NCBI RefSeq assembly: GCF_013166595.1
Contig: NZ_JABKKG010000006.1
Span: 153,140 to 217,139, forward strand
DNA from: Palleniella intestinalis
GTDB lineage: Bacteria; Bacteroidota; Bacteroidia; Bacteroidales; Bacteroidaceae
Direction: 5' to 3'
DNA: 64,000 nucleotides
A program made the position numbers and the translations under genes. Shown here piece by piece: positions 36,227 to 45,632 of this stretch. A model generated the notes under the pieces. That model worked only from the letters and a program-made list of their open reading frames with translations. It did no database searches and was not told the origin of the DNA. Position 1 is the first letter of the stretch; every line of letters begins with the position of its first letter.

Positions 36227-37309
36227 CTATTTGCCTGAGCCTTTCAGCTTTATGTGGCTGAAGATAGGATAATGGTCGGAATGCTTGACGGAATTATCCA
36301 CCACACAGTCATATATGTCCCAATGGTCATTGCACATTATATTATCTATGCGCACATGCATGGAGTAGTAATGCATGGAGAAACCTGCCCAATGCCCCGT
36401 CTCACGGTAACAGTCGTTAAGGTTCTTCGCTATGGTGTTGTGCACGTAAGACAGCGGATGGTCATTGATGTCGCCACAGAAGATGACCGGTGTGTCACGG
36501 TTCTCCCGCACATAGCTGTCTATCACCCTTGCCTGGGCTGCCCTTTTCGCTGCCGAATGGGCAAGTTTGGAGAGCAAATCCTTTGAGTCCTCTTTAATTC
36601 CCTTTCGGTTTGTGCCGCCGTGAACCATTTTGCTGAACTTGTTCTTGTCCTCCACGGAGAAGCCTACTGTCTCAAGATGCGCATTGATGACTTTAACTTC
36701 CTGATTGCCTATCTCAACCGTGAAAACTCCGGCAAGGTTGTTTTCCGACACGATAGGCAGCATTTCCTTCGCCTTTATCGGGAATTTGCTGTACATGGCA
36801 ATGGTGCTGCTCCCACTGGAACCGTTATTCATGGAATCATGGTACGGATATTCGCGACGCATCTCCTGCCACAAAGAATCCTGTCCGGGGACATCGGAGA
36901 ATTCCTGTATGCACACGATGTCCGCTCCCGACCGGGCTATGTATTCGAGTATAGGGTTCGGTTCATCCTCCGGAATGTTTGTCTTGTTGAAATTGAAGAC
37001 GTTGAACGACAGCACTTTTATGGCGTCCTCCGGCACTTCCTTGTACATGTTCAAAGGAAAATACGTCATCACCGGCGAATAGGCAAGCAGGAATCCCAAT
37101 GCAGGGACATACACCTTCTGCCAGTCAACGGACAGCCATACCGCCACAAAGAGGGCGTTGGCAAGCAGGAACGCTGGGAATGCGAACCCGATAAGGTGGA
37201 GACGGGTGAACCTCTCCGGGTTGAGGTATCCTGAGAATCCTGTCGCAAGCAGCATTGCAATGACAATGATGTTGGCGACAAGAAGCATGTTTACTATTGT
37301 CATTTTCAT
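36227..37309 (-). CDS. Membrane-anchored endonuclease/exonuclease/phosphatase family protein
   Basis: 360 aa from ATG 37309 (MKMTIVNM); longer in-frame starts would overlap the rhomboid gene. The first 110 residues have about three TM segments. The EEP domain follows: LSFNVFNFN, IVCIQEFSD, VINAHLETVGF, VIFCGDINDHPLSYV, and SDHYPIFSHI near the end, which together give the metal-binding Asn/Glu/Asp/His set. Substrate is unknown; family members act on DNA, lipids or phosphates. It follows the rhomboid gene by 43 bp. Confidence 0.88.
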   Translation of the reverse strand: MKMTIVNMLLVANIIVIAMLLATGFSGYLNPERFTRLHLIGFAFPAFLLANALFVAVWLSVDWQKVYVPALGFLLAYSPVMTYFPLNMYKEVPEDAIKVLSFNVFNFNKTNIPEDEPNPILEYIARSGADIVCIQEFSDVPGQDSLWQEMRREYPYHDSMNNGSSGSSTIAMYSKFPIKAKEMLPIVSENNLAGVFTVEIGNQEVKVINAHLETVGFSVEDKNKFSKMVHGGTNRKGIKEDSKDLLSKLAHSAAKRAAQARVIDSYVRENRDTPVIFCGDINDHPLSYVHNTIAKNLNDCYRETGHWAGFSMHYYSMHVRIDNIMCNDHWDIYDCVVDNSVKHSDHYPIFSHIKLKGSGK

Positions 37310-37352
37310 GTCTCTATCCTGAAAAATCTGTTTTTCCTGTATTCCGGCAGTG

Positions 37353-38258
37353 TCATTTCCTGTCGAAAAGTTTCTTGCGCTCCTCCGTCGTAAGGGAGTC
37401 ATAGCCCGAACGCTTGATTTTGTCGAGGATGCGATCTATCTCAGCCTGGCGCCTGCGCTCCTCGTCATTCTTGTCCTTCGGAGTATCCTTGCGTGAGTTG
37501 TTCTCTTTCATTTTCGAGAAGAATCCCTTGACTTTGTCGAAGAAACTGTCATTTTCCCTTATTTCATATCCGTCCCATCCCTGGAACCGGTATTGCCTGT
37601 TGTACTGGTTCTTCCAATAGAGTATGATGAAATAACCTATCACCATGCCTCCGAGGTGTGCCACATGAGCCACATTGTCGTTGGAAGTGCCAAGCGCAGA
37701 GAACAGCTCTATCGCAGCGTATATGCAGACAAACCATTTTCCCTTGATAGGGACAGGCAGAGGGAAGATGAAGATCCGCTCTTCAGGGTATGTCATTCCG
37801 AATCCGAGGAGTATGCCGTAAACAGCTCCTGAGAAGCCCACTGTGGTCCAATTGTTCAGGAATTCCCCCATAGGCATTATCATTCCGCCGATGTTCACAC
37901 TGTCATAGGCGGCAAAACCCTCCACTGCATACGAGATGAACTGTGCGCATTCCTGGAACAATCCCGCACCGATTCCGCACGCAAGGGTGTAGAAAAGGAA
38001 ACGGTTCTGTCCCCATGCGTTCTCCACTGTGCATCCGAACATCCACAACGCGAACATGTTGAAGAACAGGTGAGTAACATTCGCGTGCATGAACATATAT
38101 GTGAACAGCTGGTAAATGGCGAAATCCTCCGCCATGACGAAATGCAGTCCGAAGATGTCATTAAGGTCTATGCCCCTTGACCCCATGACAAGGTTGGCAA
38201 GGAATGCCAGTACATTGATGATGAGGAGATTCTTTGTGATAGGTGGTATCTGTCGCAT
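37353..38258 (-). CDS. Rhomboid family intramembrane serine protease
   Basis: 301 aa from ATG 38258 (MRQIPPITKN); an upstream in-frame ATG at 38351 gives a basic leader not seen in the family. Six or so TM helices. Catalytic Ser143 in GFSGAVYG and His201 in HVAHLGG form the dyad; HLFFNMFALWMFG is the conserved TM2 block. A charged cytoplasmic tail of about 75 residues follows, Lys/Arg/Glu-rich. It cleaves TM segments of unknown substrates in the inner membrane. Probable operon with the EEP gene. Confidence 0.92.
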   Translation of the reverse strand: MRQIPPITKNLLIINVLAFLANLVMGSRGIDLNDIFGLHFVMAEDFAIYQLFTYMFMHANVTHLFFNMFALWMFGCTVENAWGQNRFLFYTLACGIGAGLFQECAQFISYAVEGFAAYDSVNIGGMIMPMGEFLNNWTTVGFSGAVYGILLGFGMTYPEERIFIFPLPVPIKGKWFVCIYAAIELFSALGTSNDNVAHVAHLGGMVIGYFIILYWKNQYNRQYRFQGWDGYEIRENDSFFDKVKGFFSKMKENNSRKDTPKDKNDEERRRQAEIDRILDKIKRSGYDSLTTEERKKLFDRK

Positions 38259-38413
38259 GTTTTTCTGTTTTTTTGCTTGTAATGTTGTTATCTTGATTTT
38301 CCTGCTGCCTGTTTTTGCTTCAAAATGCGTTTTTTCTGCCACAATCGGCACAGTCTGAGAACATTCCGCAAGAGCGGAGCATTAACATTCCTGTCTTTTT
38401 CCTTATTCGGGCG

Positions 38414-38421
38414 CAAAAGTA
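38414..38421 (-). promoter_or_regulatory. -7 box for the rhomboid/EEP operon
   Basis: Reads TACTTTTG on the minus strand, about 155 bp before ATG 38258. Confidence 0.5.
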
Positions 38422-38503
38422 CAAAAAAAAGAGCGAAAAGCCGTAAAAACAGCCCGAAAAGCTTTTTTTTTCGTTGATTTTAATAACTTTTTTGACAAAT
38501 TTG

Positions 38504-38534
38504 TTTGTTTTCTGAAACTAAAATACTAAATTTG
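38504..38534 (+). promoter_or_regulatory. Promoter of the HU gene
   Basis: TTTG (38504-38507), 19 bp, TAAATTTG (38527-38534), 81 bp before the ATG. Confidence 0.8.
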
Positions 38535-38615
38535 CCGAATATTTTTGTCGCAAACCCCTATTTTACTTGTGTTTAAGCGATAAAGGACAGTATTAATTTA
38601 AATAAATAGCAAATT

Positions 38616-38885
38616 ATGAACAAGACAGAATTGGTTGAGAAGGTTGCAGCAGTTGCAGGTCTCACAAAGGCAGATTCAAAGAAGGCACTTGATGCTACTC
38701 TCGACGCTATCAAGGAGGCTCTCGCGGCAAATGACAAGGTTGCTCTCGTAGGTTTCGGAACTTTCTCTGTTAACGAGCGTCCTGCTCGTGAGGGAATCAA
38801 CCCTGCAACAAAGGAGAAAATCACTATTGCTGCCAAGAAGGTTGCAAAGTTCAAGGCTGGCGCAGAGCTCAATGCAGCTCTCTAA
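38616..38885 (+). CDS. HU family DNA-binding protein
   Basis: 89 aa, standard HU length. N-terminal helices MNKTELVEKVAAVAGLTKADSKKALDA; the beta-arm region GFGTFSVNERPAREGINPATKEKI carries the intercalating Pro of the R-x-G-x-N-P motif. A basic C-terminus follows. It bends and compacts chromosomal DNA. Monocistronic, with its own promoter and terminator. Confidence 0.97.
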   Translation: MNKTELVEKVAAVAGLTKADSKKALDATLDAIKEALAANDKVALVGFGTFSVNERPAREGINPATKEKITIAAKKVAKFKAGAELNAAL

Positions 38886-38918
38886 TCCTTGGATTTTATC
38901 AATACAAGAGATAAATGC

Positions 38919-38955
38919 AAAGGCACTGTCCCATATCCCGGGGCAGTGCCTTTTT
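38919..38955 (+). terminator. Terminator of the HU gene
   Basis: AAAGGCACTGTCC pairs with GGGCAGTGCCTTT (allowing one bulge or wobble), followed by TTTTTGTC. It faces the end of the RND gene and may serve both. Confidence 0.88.
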
Positions 38956-38991
38956 GTCTTAGGATAATCATACATATCTCTGCTTTTCCAC

Positions 38992-41900
38992 TTATTCCCG
39001 TCTGATACGTTCCCGAATATATTGGAAAACGATAAATAATGACGGAACAAGGAACAACAGAGCCAAAGTACCGACAATCATTCCACCGATTACACCTGTG
39101 GCAAGCGAACGGCTGCCATTGGCACCCACGCCGTGAGCCACCATCAGCGGTATAAGACCGAACACCATAGACAACACGGTCATCAGTATGGGGCGCAGAC
39201 GGACTTTTGCCGCACTGTACGCCGACTGTGCCAGCGTCATGCCTTCCGACCGTCGCTTGCCGGCATATTCGGTAAGCAGGATTGCGGTCTTGGCAAGCAG
39301 GCCGATAATCATGATCAGTCCGGTCTGCATGTAGATGTTGTTCTCCAGACCGAAGAGCCACGCAAACAGGAAACTGCCCATCAGTCCGCAAGGCACAGAC
39401 AACAGAACCGCGAAAGGAATAAACACGCTCTCATACAAGGCGCACAGAATCAGATAGACCAGAACCATGCAGAGCAGGAATATAAGCGTGGCATTATTGG
39501 TTGTCTTGCTTTCCTCACGCGAGATACCGCCGAACTCGTAGGTGTAATTTGCCGGAAGAACTTCACGTGCCGTCTCACCGATGGCTTCGAGCACCTGCCC
39601 CGAACTGTACCCCTGAGCCGGGGAACCGCTAATCGAGATGGCATTGAACAGGTTGAAGCGGGTGAGGTCTGACGGTCCATTGGTTTTGGTCAGACGCACG
39701 AACCGGCTCAAAGGCGACATACCGCCATCAGAGGTACATACATAAATATGGTGAAGGGATTCCGCATTCACACGGTATTCCGCCGGAGCCTGCATGGTGA
39801 CGTGGTAGAGCTTGGAGAACCGGTTGAAGTCGGAAACATATTGTCCGGTATAATAGCCCGACAAGGTGGAAAGCACATCTGCGGGCGACACACCCGACTG
39901 TTCGCATTTCGCGGCATCAATATCCACCCAGTATTGCGGATAGTCCGTGGCAAAGGAGGAATAGACTTCGCCGATTTCGGGTCGTTGCGATAAGGCTTCG
40001 ACAAACTTATCCGCCTCTTCCTTAAAAGCGGTGATGTTTCCGCCCGCCTTGTCCTGCAAATAAAATTCGAAACCGTTTCCCATGCCATATCCGGCAATCA
40101 TCGGGGGCGACATGGCGAACACTGTGGCATCGGGAATGTCCGAGGTGGCGGCATAAATCTTTCCGATAACGTCATTGACCGACTGCCCCTCTCCCTTGCG
40201 CAGCTCCCAGTCTTTGAGCGTTACGAAATACATCGCCTGTGAGGGACCGGAACCGCTGAAAGAGAAACCGGCGACCGCACCGCTGTATTCAATCTCATTG
40301 ATACTGTCGAGACGGCTGTTGATACGCTCCATCACCTTACTTGTCTGAGCCATTGACGTGCCGGGCTTCGTGTTCATGCTCACCATGACCGTCCCGGTAT
40401 CCTCTTCAGGAATAAGTCCCGTCTTTGTGACATTGACCAGCAGCACCAGCAACCCGAAAGAGACGCCTATAATGCTCCACAACAGCCACCGACGGTGGAT
40501 AATGAACATCACCCCACGTACATAGCGTCGGCTCAGACGGTCAAAAACAGCATTGAACGCTTTTCGGAAACGGGCTGCAAAATTGTTCTTGGTGTTGCCG
40601 TGCTCGTCAATATAGGGTTTCAGCAGCAGCGCGCAGAGTGCCGGTGAGAGTGTGAAGGCATTGATTGCCGAGATACCCACGGCAACAGCCATCGTGATAC
40701 CGAACTGCGCGTAGAACGCTCCCGAAGTCCCGCCCATCATGGCAACGGGGAAAAACACTGCCATAAAGATGATGGTAGAGGTAAGTATTGCCGAAGATAC
40801 CCCCTTCATGGCATCATCGGCCGCGAGAACTGCTGATTGATAGCCCTCATCAAACTTCGCCTGCACCGCTTCCACCACTACAATGGCATCATCGACCACG
40901 GTTCCGATGGCAAGCACAAGCGCGAACAGGGTGAGCAGGTTGATGGAGAATCCTATCATGGACATCACGGCAAATGTGCCGATGATGGAAACGAAGATGG
41001 ATATGGTAGGGATAAGCGTTGATTTGATATCCTGCAAGAACACATACACCACTACGATAACCAAAAGTATCGCTTCCAGCAAGGTACGGAGGACCGAATG
41101 AATGGAGGCATACAGGAACTTGTTGGTATCGGTAAGCACCACGAATTCCGTCCCTTCGGGCAAGTCCCGGCTAAGGTCGTCAAGCACTTCATGAATCTCC
41201 TTGATGGTGCTCGAAGCATTGGAACCGGCTTTCTGGTTGATGAGCATCATGGCTGCCGGATGCCCGTTCACCTCGGAGGAGTAATTGTAGTATTCATCAC
41301 CCAGTTCCACATCGGCAACCTCTTTCAACCGTAGCACATTGCCGCCCGGAAGTGACTTGATGACCAACTCACCGAACTCTTCCGCACCGGACAAACGCCC
41401 GCGGTATTTCATCGTGTATTCATTGGCGGTAGGATGATTGGCACCGAAGGAACCGGTGGCGGCCTCGATGTTCTGCCGTGCGAGCACGGCGGATATGTCA
41501 TCGGGAATAAGCCCGTATTGCGCCATCTTGTCGGGTTTTAGCCAAAGTCGCATGCTGTAGTTGGAACCGAACAACTGCGCCTTTCCCACGCCACTGATAC
41601 GTTTCAGCCTCGGCTCGACATTGATTTTCACGTAATTGTTCAAAAAAGTCTGGTCGAAGCGGTCATCGGGCGAATAGAGCGCGAAAGTCATCAGTTCGGC
41701 GTTCTGCTGCTTTTCGGTGGTGACACCGGTTTTGGTGGCTTCTGCCGGAAGCTGGCTCAGTGCGCCGTTCACGCGGTTCTGTACGTTTACCGCTGCCATG
41801 TCCGCGTTGGCTCCCTGTTTGAAATATATGTTTATGGAAGCATCCCCCGTATTCGATGCCGTAGAAGTCATATAGGTCATGTCCTCCACACCGTTGATGG

Positions 41901-42105
41901 CTTCTTCCAGAGGGGTTATCACTGCCTTTTGCACGGTTTCGGCGTTTGCACCCGGATAGGTTGCAAATACGTTGATGGTCGGAGGTGCGATGTCGGGGTA
42001 TTGTTCCACCGGCAGGGAAAACATGGAAATCATGCCCAACAGTACGATTACCACCGAGATAACGCCCGAAAACACCGGGCGGTCTATAAAAAATCGCAGG
42101 TTCAT
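38992..42105 (-). CDS. RND efflux pump permease, HAE1 family (AcrB-like)
   Basis: 1037 aa. Twelve TM segments and two large periplasmic loops, the standard RND plan. The N-terminus MNLRFFIDRPVFSGVISVVI is typical. The proton-relay acidic pair is in AIGTVVDDAIVVVEAV. It extrudes hydrophobic drugs or detergents by proton antiport. Its start overlaps the adaptor gene's stop by 4 bp (ATGA). No TolC-type outer-membrane channel gene is adjacent, so a channel must be encoded elsewhere. Confidence 0.97.
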   Translation of the reverse strand: MNLRFFIDRPVFSGVISVVIVLLGMISMFSLPVEQYPDIAPPTINVFATYPGANAETVQKAVITPLEEAINGVEDMTYMTSTASNTGDASINIYFKQGANADMAAVNVQNRVNGALSQLPAEATKTGVTTEKQQNAELMTFALYSPDDRFDQTFLNNYVKINVEPRLKRISGVGKAQLFGSNYSMRLWLKPDKMAQYGLIPDDISAVLARQNIEAATGSFGANHPTANEYTMKYRGRLSGAEEFGELVIKSLPGGNVLRLKEVADVELGDEYYNYSSEVNGHPAAMMLINQKAGSNASSTIKEIHEVLDDLSRDLPEGTEFVVLTDTNKFLYASIHSVLRTLLEAILLVIVVVYVFLQDIKSTLIPTISIFVSIIGTFAVMSMIGFSINLLTLFALVLAIGTVVDDAIVVVEAVQAKFDEGYQSAVLAADDAMKGVSSAILTSTIIFMAVFFPVAMMGGTSGAFYAQFGITMAVAVGISAINAFTLSPALCALLLKPYIDEHGNTKNNFAARFRKAFNAVFDRLSRRYVRGVMFIIHRRWLLWSIIGVSFGLLVLLVNVTKTGLIPEEDTGTVMVSMNTKPGTSMAQTSKVMERINSRLDSINEIEYSGAVAGFSFSGSGPSQAMYFVTLKDWELRKGEGQSVNDVIGKIYAATSDIPDATVFAMSPPMIAGYGMGNGFEFYLQDKAGGNITAFKEEADKFVEALSQRPEIGEVYSSFATDYPQYWVDIDAAKCEQSGVSPADVLSTLSGYYTGQYVSDFNRFSKLYHVTMQAPAEYRVNAESLHHIYVCTSDGGMSPLSRFVRLTKTNGPSDLTRFNLFNAISISGSPAQGYSSGQVLEAIGETAREVLPANYTYEFGGISREESKTTNNATLIFLLCMVLVYLILCALYESVFIPFAVLLSVPCGLMGSFLFAWLFGLENNIYMQTGLIMIIGLLAKTAILLTEYAGKRRSEGMTLAQSAYSAAKVRLRPILMTVLSMVFGLIPLMVAHGVGANGSRSLATGVIGGMIVGTLALLFLVPSLFIVFQYIRERIRRE

Positions 42106-43217
42106 TTCGTTTCGTTTTTAGGGGTTATGCTCATACCTTCTTTCACCAGTCCCACACCTTCGGCGATAATGGTGTCACCGACCGAGAGTCCGTCTCTTAC
42201 GATAAACCGGTTGCCGTCATTCAGGCGGTCCACCGTGAGATAGGCGGCTTCCGCCTGTCCGTTTTTCAGGCGGTAAGCGATAATCTTGTCTTGCAGTTCC
42301 ACGGTGGCGGTCATAGGGATGGTTACGGCCTCCGTTTTCGGATTCCGGATTATGACATTACCGATAGTTCCGCTCAGCAACTCACGGTCAGGATTAGGGA
42401 ACAAAGCCTTAATCTGCACCGCTCCTGTAACATGGTCCACCACTCCGCTTACGGTTTCAATATGCCCCTTCCTCTTGTACATGCTGCCATCGTTAAGTTG
42501 CAGGCTGACTTCCGGCATTCCGGCAATCATCCTTTCGATTGAGCCATAATGTGCCGAAAGACGCCGCAGCATATTCTCCGAAATGGAGAAATAGGCATAC
42601 ATCTCCGCATTGTCGGACACCACCGTGAAAGGCTTGTCCATACCGGGACTGACAAGCGCACCGATACGGTATGGCAATGTGCCCACCACTCCGGCACTCG
42701 GACTCCTGATTTCTGTATAGGAAAGGTTGTTGCGTGCATCCGTCTCCTGCGCCTTTGCCTGGTCGAGTTCGGCAAGTGCCACAGCAAGCGTGTTTTTGGC
42801 AAGCAGCAGGTCATAATCGGATATTATGTTCCCATCAAACAACGCCTGCTTGCCACGCAGCTCTACCCGTGCCGTTTCAACCTTCGCCCGTGCCGCACGG
42901 ACATTTGCCGAAGCCGTACGCAATGCAGCCTTATAGGGCACTTGGTCAATCACCGCCAGCACTTGTCCGGTCTTCACCTGCCCACCCTCTTTCACGCACA
43001 ATCGGATTATGCGTCCGGATATTTGCGGCATGATGTCCACATCCTGCCGTCCGCGTATGGCGGCGGAATAGGACTCGGAGATGTCCACCGGACTTGACGA
43101 CACTTTCATGACCCGATAATTCTGTGCCTCATCCTGCTTCTCGTCCGTCTGTTTGCATCCGGCAAGCAGAAGCAGCAGAACAGCAAAAGCGGCAAAATTA
43201 GTAACAACTAATCTCAT
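42102..43217 (-). CDS. RND efflux periplasmic adaptor (AcrA-like)
   Basis: 371 aa lipoprotein: signal peptide with lipobox LLAGC (Cys21). Membrane-fusion architecture: barrel-sandwich hybrid halves (SGRIIRLCVKEGGQVKTGQVLAVID and RSPSAGVVGTLPYRIGALVSPG) flank an alpha hairpin (about 90-160), then a beta-barrel domain. It links the inner-membrane pump to an outer-membrane channel. Translationally coupled with the pump gene; divergent from the LytS/LytTR pair. Confidence 0.95.
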   Translation of the reverse strand: MRLVVTNFAAFAVLLLLLAGCKQTDEKQDEAQNYRVMKVSSSPVDISESYSAAIRGRQDVDIMPQISGRIIRLCVKEGGQVKTGQVLAVIDQVPYKAALRTASANVRAARAKVETARVELRGKQALFDGNIISDYDLLLAKNTLAVALAELDQAKAQETDARNNLSYTEIRSPSAGVVGTLPYRIGALVSPGMDKPFTVVSDNAEMYAYFSISENMLRRLSAHYGSIERMIAGMPEVSLQLNDGSMYKRKGHIETVSGVVDHVTGAVQIKALFPNPDRELLSGTIGNVIIRNPKTEAVTIPMTATVELQDKIIAYRLKNGQAEAAYLTVDRLNDGNRFIVRDGLSVGDTIIAEGVGLVKEGMSITPKNETK

Positions 43218-43297
43218 ATTTTCTTCTTGTTTAGCATTAATTCATGGTAGGTTCTGCACGTTTTCTTCGACAGAGACGCTTGTTTTCTTTCGGGATG

Positions 43298-43305
43298 CAA
43301 AGTTA
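43298..43305 (-). promoter_or_regulatory. -7 box for the RND operon
   Basis: Reads TAACTTTG on the minus strand, 80 bp before the adaptor ATG. Confidence 0.65.
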
Positions 43306-43533
43306 CCTCCATATAAAAACCCTTGCAATCCTATAAGTCCCGAAACAGCAAAATCAGTGCCCGAACCGTCCAAATCGGCAGTTCATGAAACAACAAGCCT
43401 ATCCACAAAGTGCCATTTTTTCAAACGAGGAAAAAGTCATGCACCGTTCGCTTCAACGCTCATTTTCATCACTTTGGTTGCCATTTTGTCCGTTTTAGCC
43501 GCTCCATTCATGCCAATTAAAGAAGAAAAGCCG

Positions 43534-43557
43534 TATCTTTGCAAAAGATAAGCTGCA
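43534..43557 (+). repeat. Dispersed -7/dyad block shared with the 66-bp repeat
   Basis: TATCTTTGCAAAAGATAAG followed by CTGCA. It differs at one base from the copy junction of the tandem repeat at 10295-10438 (minus strand). TATCTTTTGCAAAGATA-type symmetry makes it a small dyad around the -7 box. Confidence 0.65.
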
Positions 43558-43619
43558 TGACATTCAAGCTAATTTGAACATTTTGCTACCTCTCTGCATC
43601 ATCTTTGTGGAATATTAAG

Positions 43620-43627
43620 TAACTTTG
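43620..43627 (+). promoter_or_regulatory. -7 box for lytS/lytTR
   Basis: TAACTTTG, 23 bp before ATG 43651. TATCTTTG at 43534 is an alternative upstream start site. Confidence 0.6.
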
Positions 43628-43650
43628 CAACCGATATACCAAAAGAAAAC

Positions 43651-44727
43651 ATGAAAATAATGAATTGGAAGAACGGTCTGTTGTTATCGACCGTTTCCTA
43701 TATGCTCTACCTCATTCTGTGGTTTATACTCGATGATGAAACCGCCGGTCAATTGCCGGAGATGGCAATAGCCGATTATATCATCGATTATCTGTTGTGT
43801 ATGCTATTTACCTACATCTCTTTAGGATTTTCCTTTTTGGTCTTTAGAATATTGCCATTCAAAACATCCTACGTGTGGGTGATTGTTTATGCATCCTGCC
43901 TTTTTACCTTGAACAACGTTGTCGCATTCGGCATGATTTCTTTGTTCAATTTCTTATGGGGTGAAAACGGGAACGGGCTTCTTGACGAACTCCTCAATAT
44001 GAAAGGCGCATATACTTTTGCCATGATTTCCACATTCTTGTCGAGTGTCTATGCCAACACGTTTTATCTTCAGTCTTACATCAAGGCACGCGACGAGAAA
44101 CAGACACTTGAAATGGCACTGATGAAAGAAAAGGAGATAGCCTTGCAGTCGCAGCTCAATTCCCTGAAACTGCAAATCAATCCGCATTTCATGTTCAACA
44201 ACTTCAACAACCTGCTGGAGCTGATTGAGGAGGATAGCGGACTTGCCGGAAAATTCCTGAGCCATCTGTCGAAAGTGTATAGATACATCATCACCAATCT
44301 GGACAGGAATCTGATACCTGTCGCGGACGAAATCAGGTTTCTCGATTCATATTTGTACTTGATGAAAGTGCGCCACGACGAAGGAATCATTGCAAAAATA
44401 AGTCCGGAAGTCAGACAATGCAAAGGTTTTCTTCCTCCGGCTGTATTGCAGCTTCTTGTGGAAAACGCAATAAAGCACAACAGCTTTTCATCTGAACATC
44501 CGCTGGTCATCGACATAAAGTTGTCCGATGATTACATAACCGTCTGCAACCTGAAACTACCTTTGATGTCCCCAATCGAATCAACCGGTTTAGGACTTAA
44601 AAATATCACAGAACGATATGCGTTGCTTTGTGATAAAAAGGTCAAGATAGAGAATGCCGAAAACTTCTATTCGGTAAGTCTGCCCATCATAAAAAACATC
44701 AACCCTTATGAAAATACTGATTCTTGA
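43651..44727 (+). CDS. LytS-type sensor histidine kinase
   Basis: 358 aa; a second ATG lies three codons in. Four TM helices occupy about 1-150. A short coiled coil follows, then the His_kinase domain of the LytS family, with phosphoacceptor His179 in LQINPHFMFNNFNNL. The ATPase N-box is VENAIKHNS, and a glycine box GLGLKNITERY follows. It signals to the LytTR regulator, whose start lies 20 bp inside its 3' end. Divergent placement suggests control of the RND pump. Confidence 0.92.
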   Translation: MKIMNWKNGLLLSTVSYMLYLILWFILDDETAGQLPEMAIADYIIDYLLCMLFTYISLGFSFLVFRILPFKTSYVWVIVYASCLFTLNNVVAFGMISLFNFLWGENGNGLLDELLNMKGAYTFAMISTFLSSVYANTFYLQSYIKARDEKQTLEMALMKEKEIALQSQLNSLKLQINPHFMFNNFNNLLELIEEDSGLAGKFLSHLSKVYRYIITNLDRNLIPVADEIRFLDSYLYLMKVRHDEGIIAKISPEVRQCKGFLPPAVLQLLVENAIKHNSFSSEHPLVIDIKLSDDYITVCNLKLPLMSPIESTGLGLKNITERYALLCDKKVKIENAENFYSVSLPIIKNINPYENTDS

Positions 44728-45463
44728 AGACGAACAGCGCAATGCCAAACGTCTCATAAGACTGCTGAACGACATAGACAGAACGTTTGTTATCGAAGGT
44801 CCGCTTGCCAGCATCAAAGAGACAGTCGAATTCTTTCAATCCGGCAAAACCACAGACCTCATCCTTGCGGATATCCGTCTGACTGACGGTTTGAGTTTCG
44901 AGGCTCTTAAACATGCCCCGGCAACCGTACCCATCATATTTACCACTGCATACGATGAATATGCGGTACAGGCATTCAAGTTCAACAGTTTCGACTATCT
45001 TCTGAAACCGTTGGACCCGGATGAACTTGAAACGGCCATTGACAAGGCAGCCAAAGCCGGTAAGAATTTTACCGATGAAAACCTGCAACAGCTTTTTGAT
45101 GCCTTACAGAAGAACAAGTTCCGTTATCGGGAGCGTTTCTTGCTTCCTTACCGTGACGGATATAAGACCGTGCGCGTTTCGGACATCAACCACATCGAAA
45201 CAGAAAACAAGACGGTATATCTCCGTCTCAACAACGGCACTTCTGAAGTGGTCAATGTATCAATGGATGAGCTTGAACACCAACTGAATCCTGACTATTT
45301 CTTCCGGGCAAACCGCCAGTATATCATCAACGTCGAGCACATCTTGTTCCTCGGTAATTATTTCGGCGGAAAACTTATTGTCCGTTTGAAAGGCTATCCC
45401 GACACGGAAATAAAAGTGAGCAAGGAAAAGGCACAGCGGATTAAGGAGTGGATTGACAGATAG
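44708..45463 (+). CDS. LytTR family response regulator
   Basis: 251 aa. The receiver domain (1-120) has phosphoacceptor Asp55 in LILADIRLTDG and Lys in LLKPLDPDEL. The LytTR DNA-binding domain (about 145-250) contains FLLPYRDGYKTVRVSDINHIETENKTVYL and FFRANRQYIINVEHI. LytTR domains bind direct-repeat DNA. The 20-bp overlap with the kinase gene indicates a coupled two-component pair. Confidence 0.95.
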   Translation: MKILILEDEQRNAKRLIRLLNDIDRTFVIEGPLASIKETVEFFQSGKTTDLILADIRLTDGLSFEALKHAPATVPIIFTTAYDEYAVQAFKFNSFDYLLKPLDPDELETAIDKAAKAGKNFTDENLQQLFDALQKNKFRYRERFLLPYRDGYKTVRVSDINHIETENKTVYLRLNNGTSEVVNVSMDELEHQLNPDYFFRANRQYIINVEHILFLGNYFGGKLIVRLKGYPDTEIKVSKEKAQRIKEWIDR

Positions 45464-45523
45464 CAGAGTCTGAGGATACACTGCGTGCCACATAATACTT
45501 TTTTTTGAGATTTTCTTTCCTTT

Positions 45524-45558
45524 TTTGCAGGATAATTCATAAATTTTAATTACCTTTG
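45524..45558 (+). promoter_or_regulatory. Promoter of the BKACE operon
   Basis: TTTG (45524-45527), 23 bp, TACCTTTG (45551-45558), 74 bp before the ATG at 45633. Confidence 0.7.
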
Positions 45559-45632
45559 CCACCACTAACTTACAAGGGGAAAAAGACAATGGCATCCCTG
45601 AATCAATAACCTACAACCACTAACCTAAAAAC

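Larger units (their letters stand above)
38259..38615. other. Divergent promoter region, rhomboid / HU
   Basis: 357 bp, AT-rich, with a minus-strand -7 box at 38414-38421 (TACTTTTG) for the rhomboid operon and the HU promoter at 38504-38534. Nothing else was recognised. Confidence 0.6.
43218..43650. other. Divergent control region, RND pump / LytS
   Basis: 433 bp. Contains a minus-strand -7 box for the pump at 43298-43305, and two candidate plus-strand -7 boxes for lytS (43534-43541 and 43620-43627). The block at 43534-43557 matches the junction of the 66-bp tandem repeat near 10.4 kb. No ORF is called. Confidence 0.65.
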
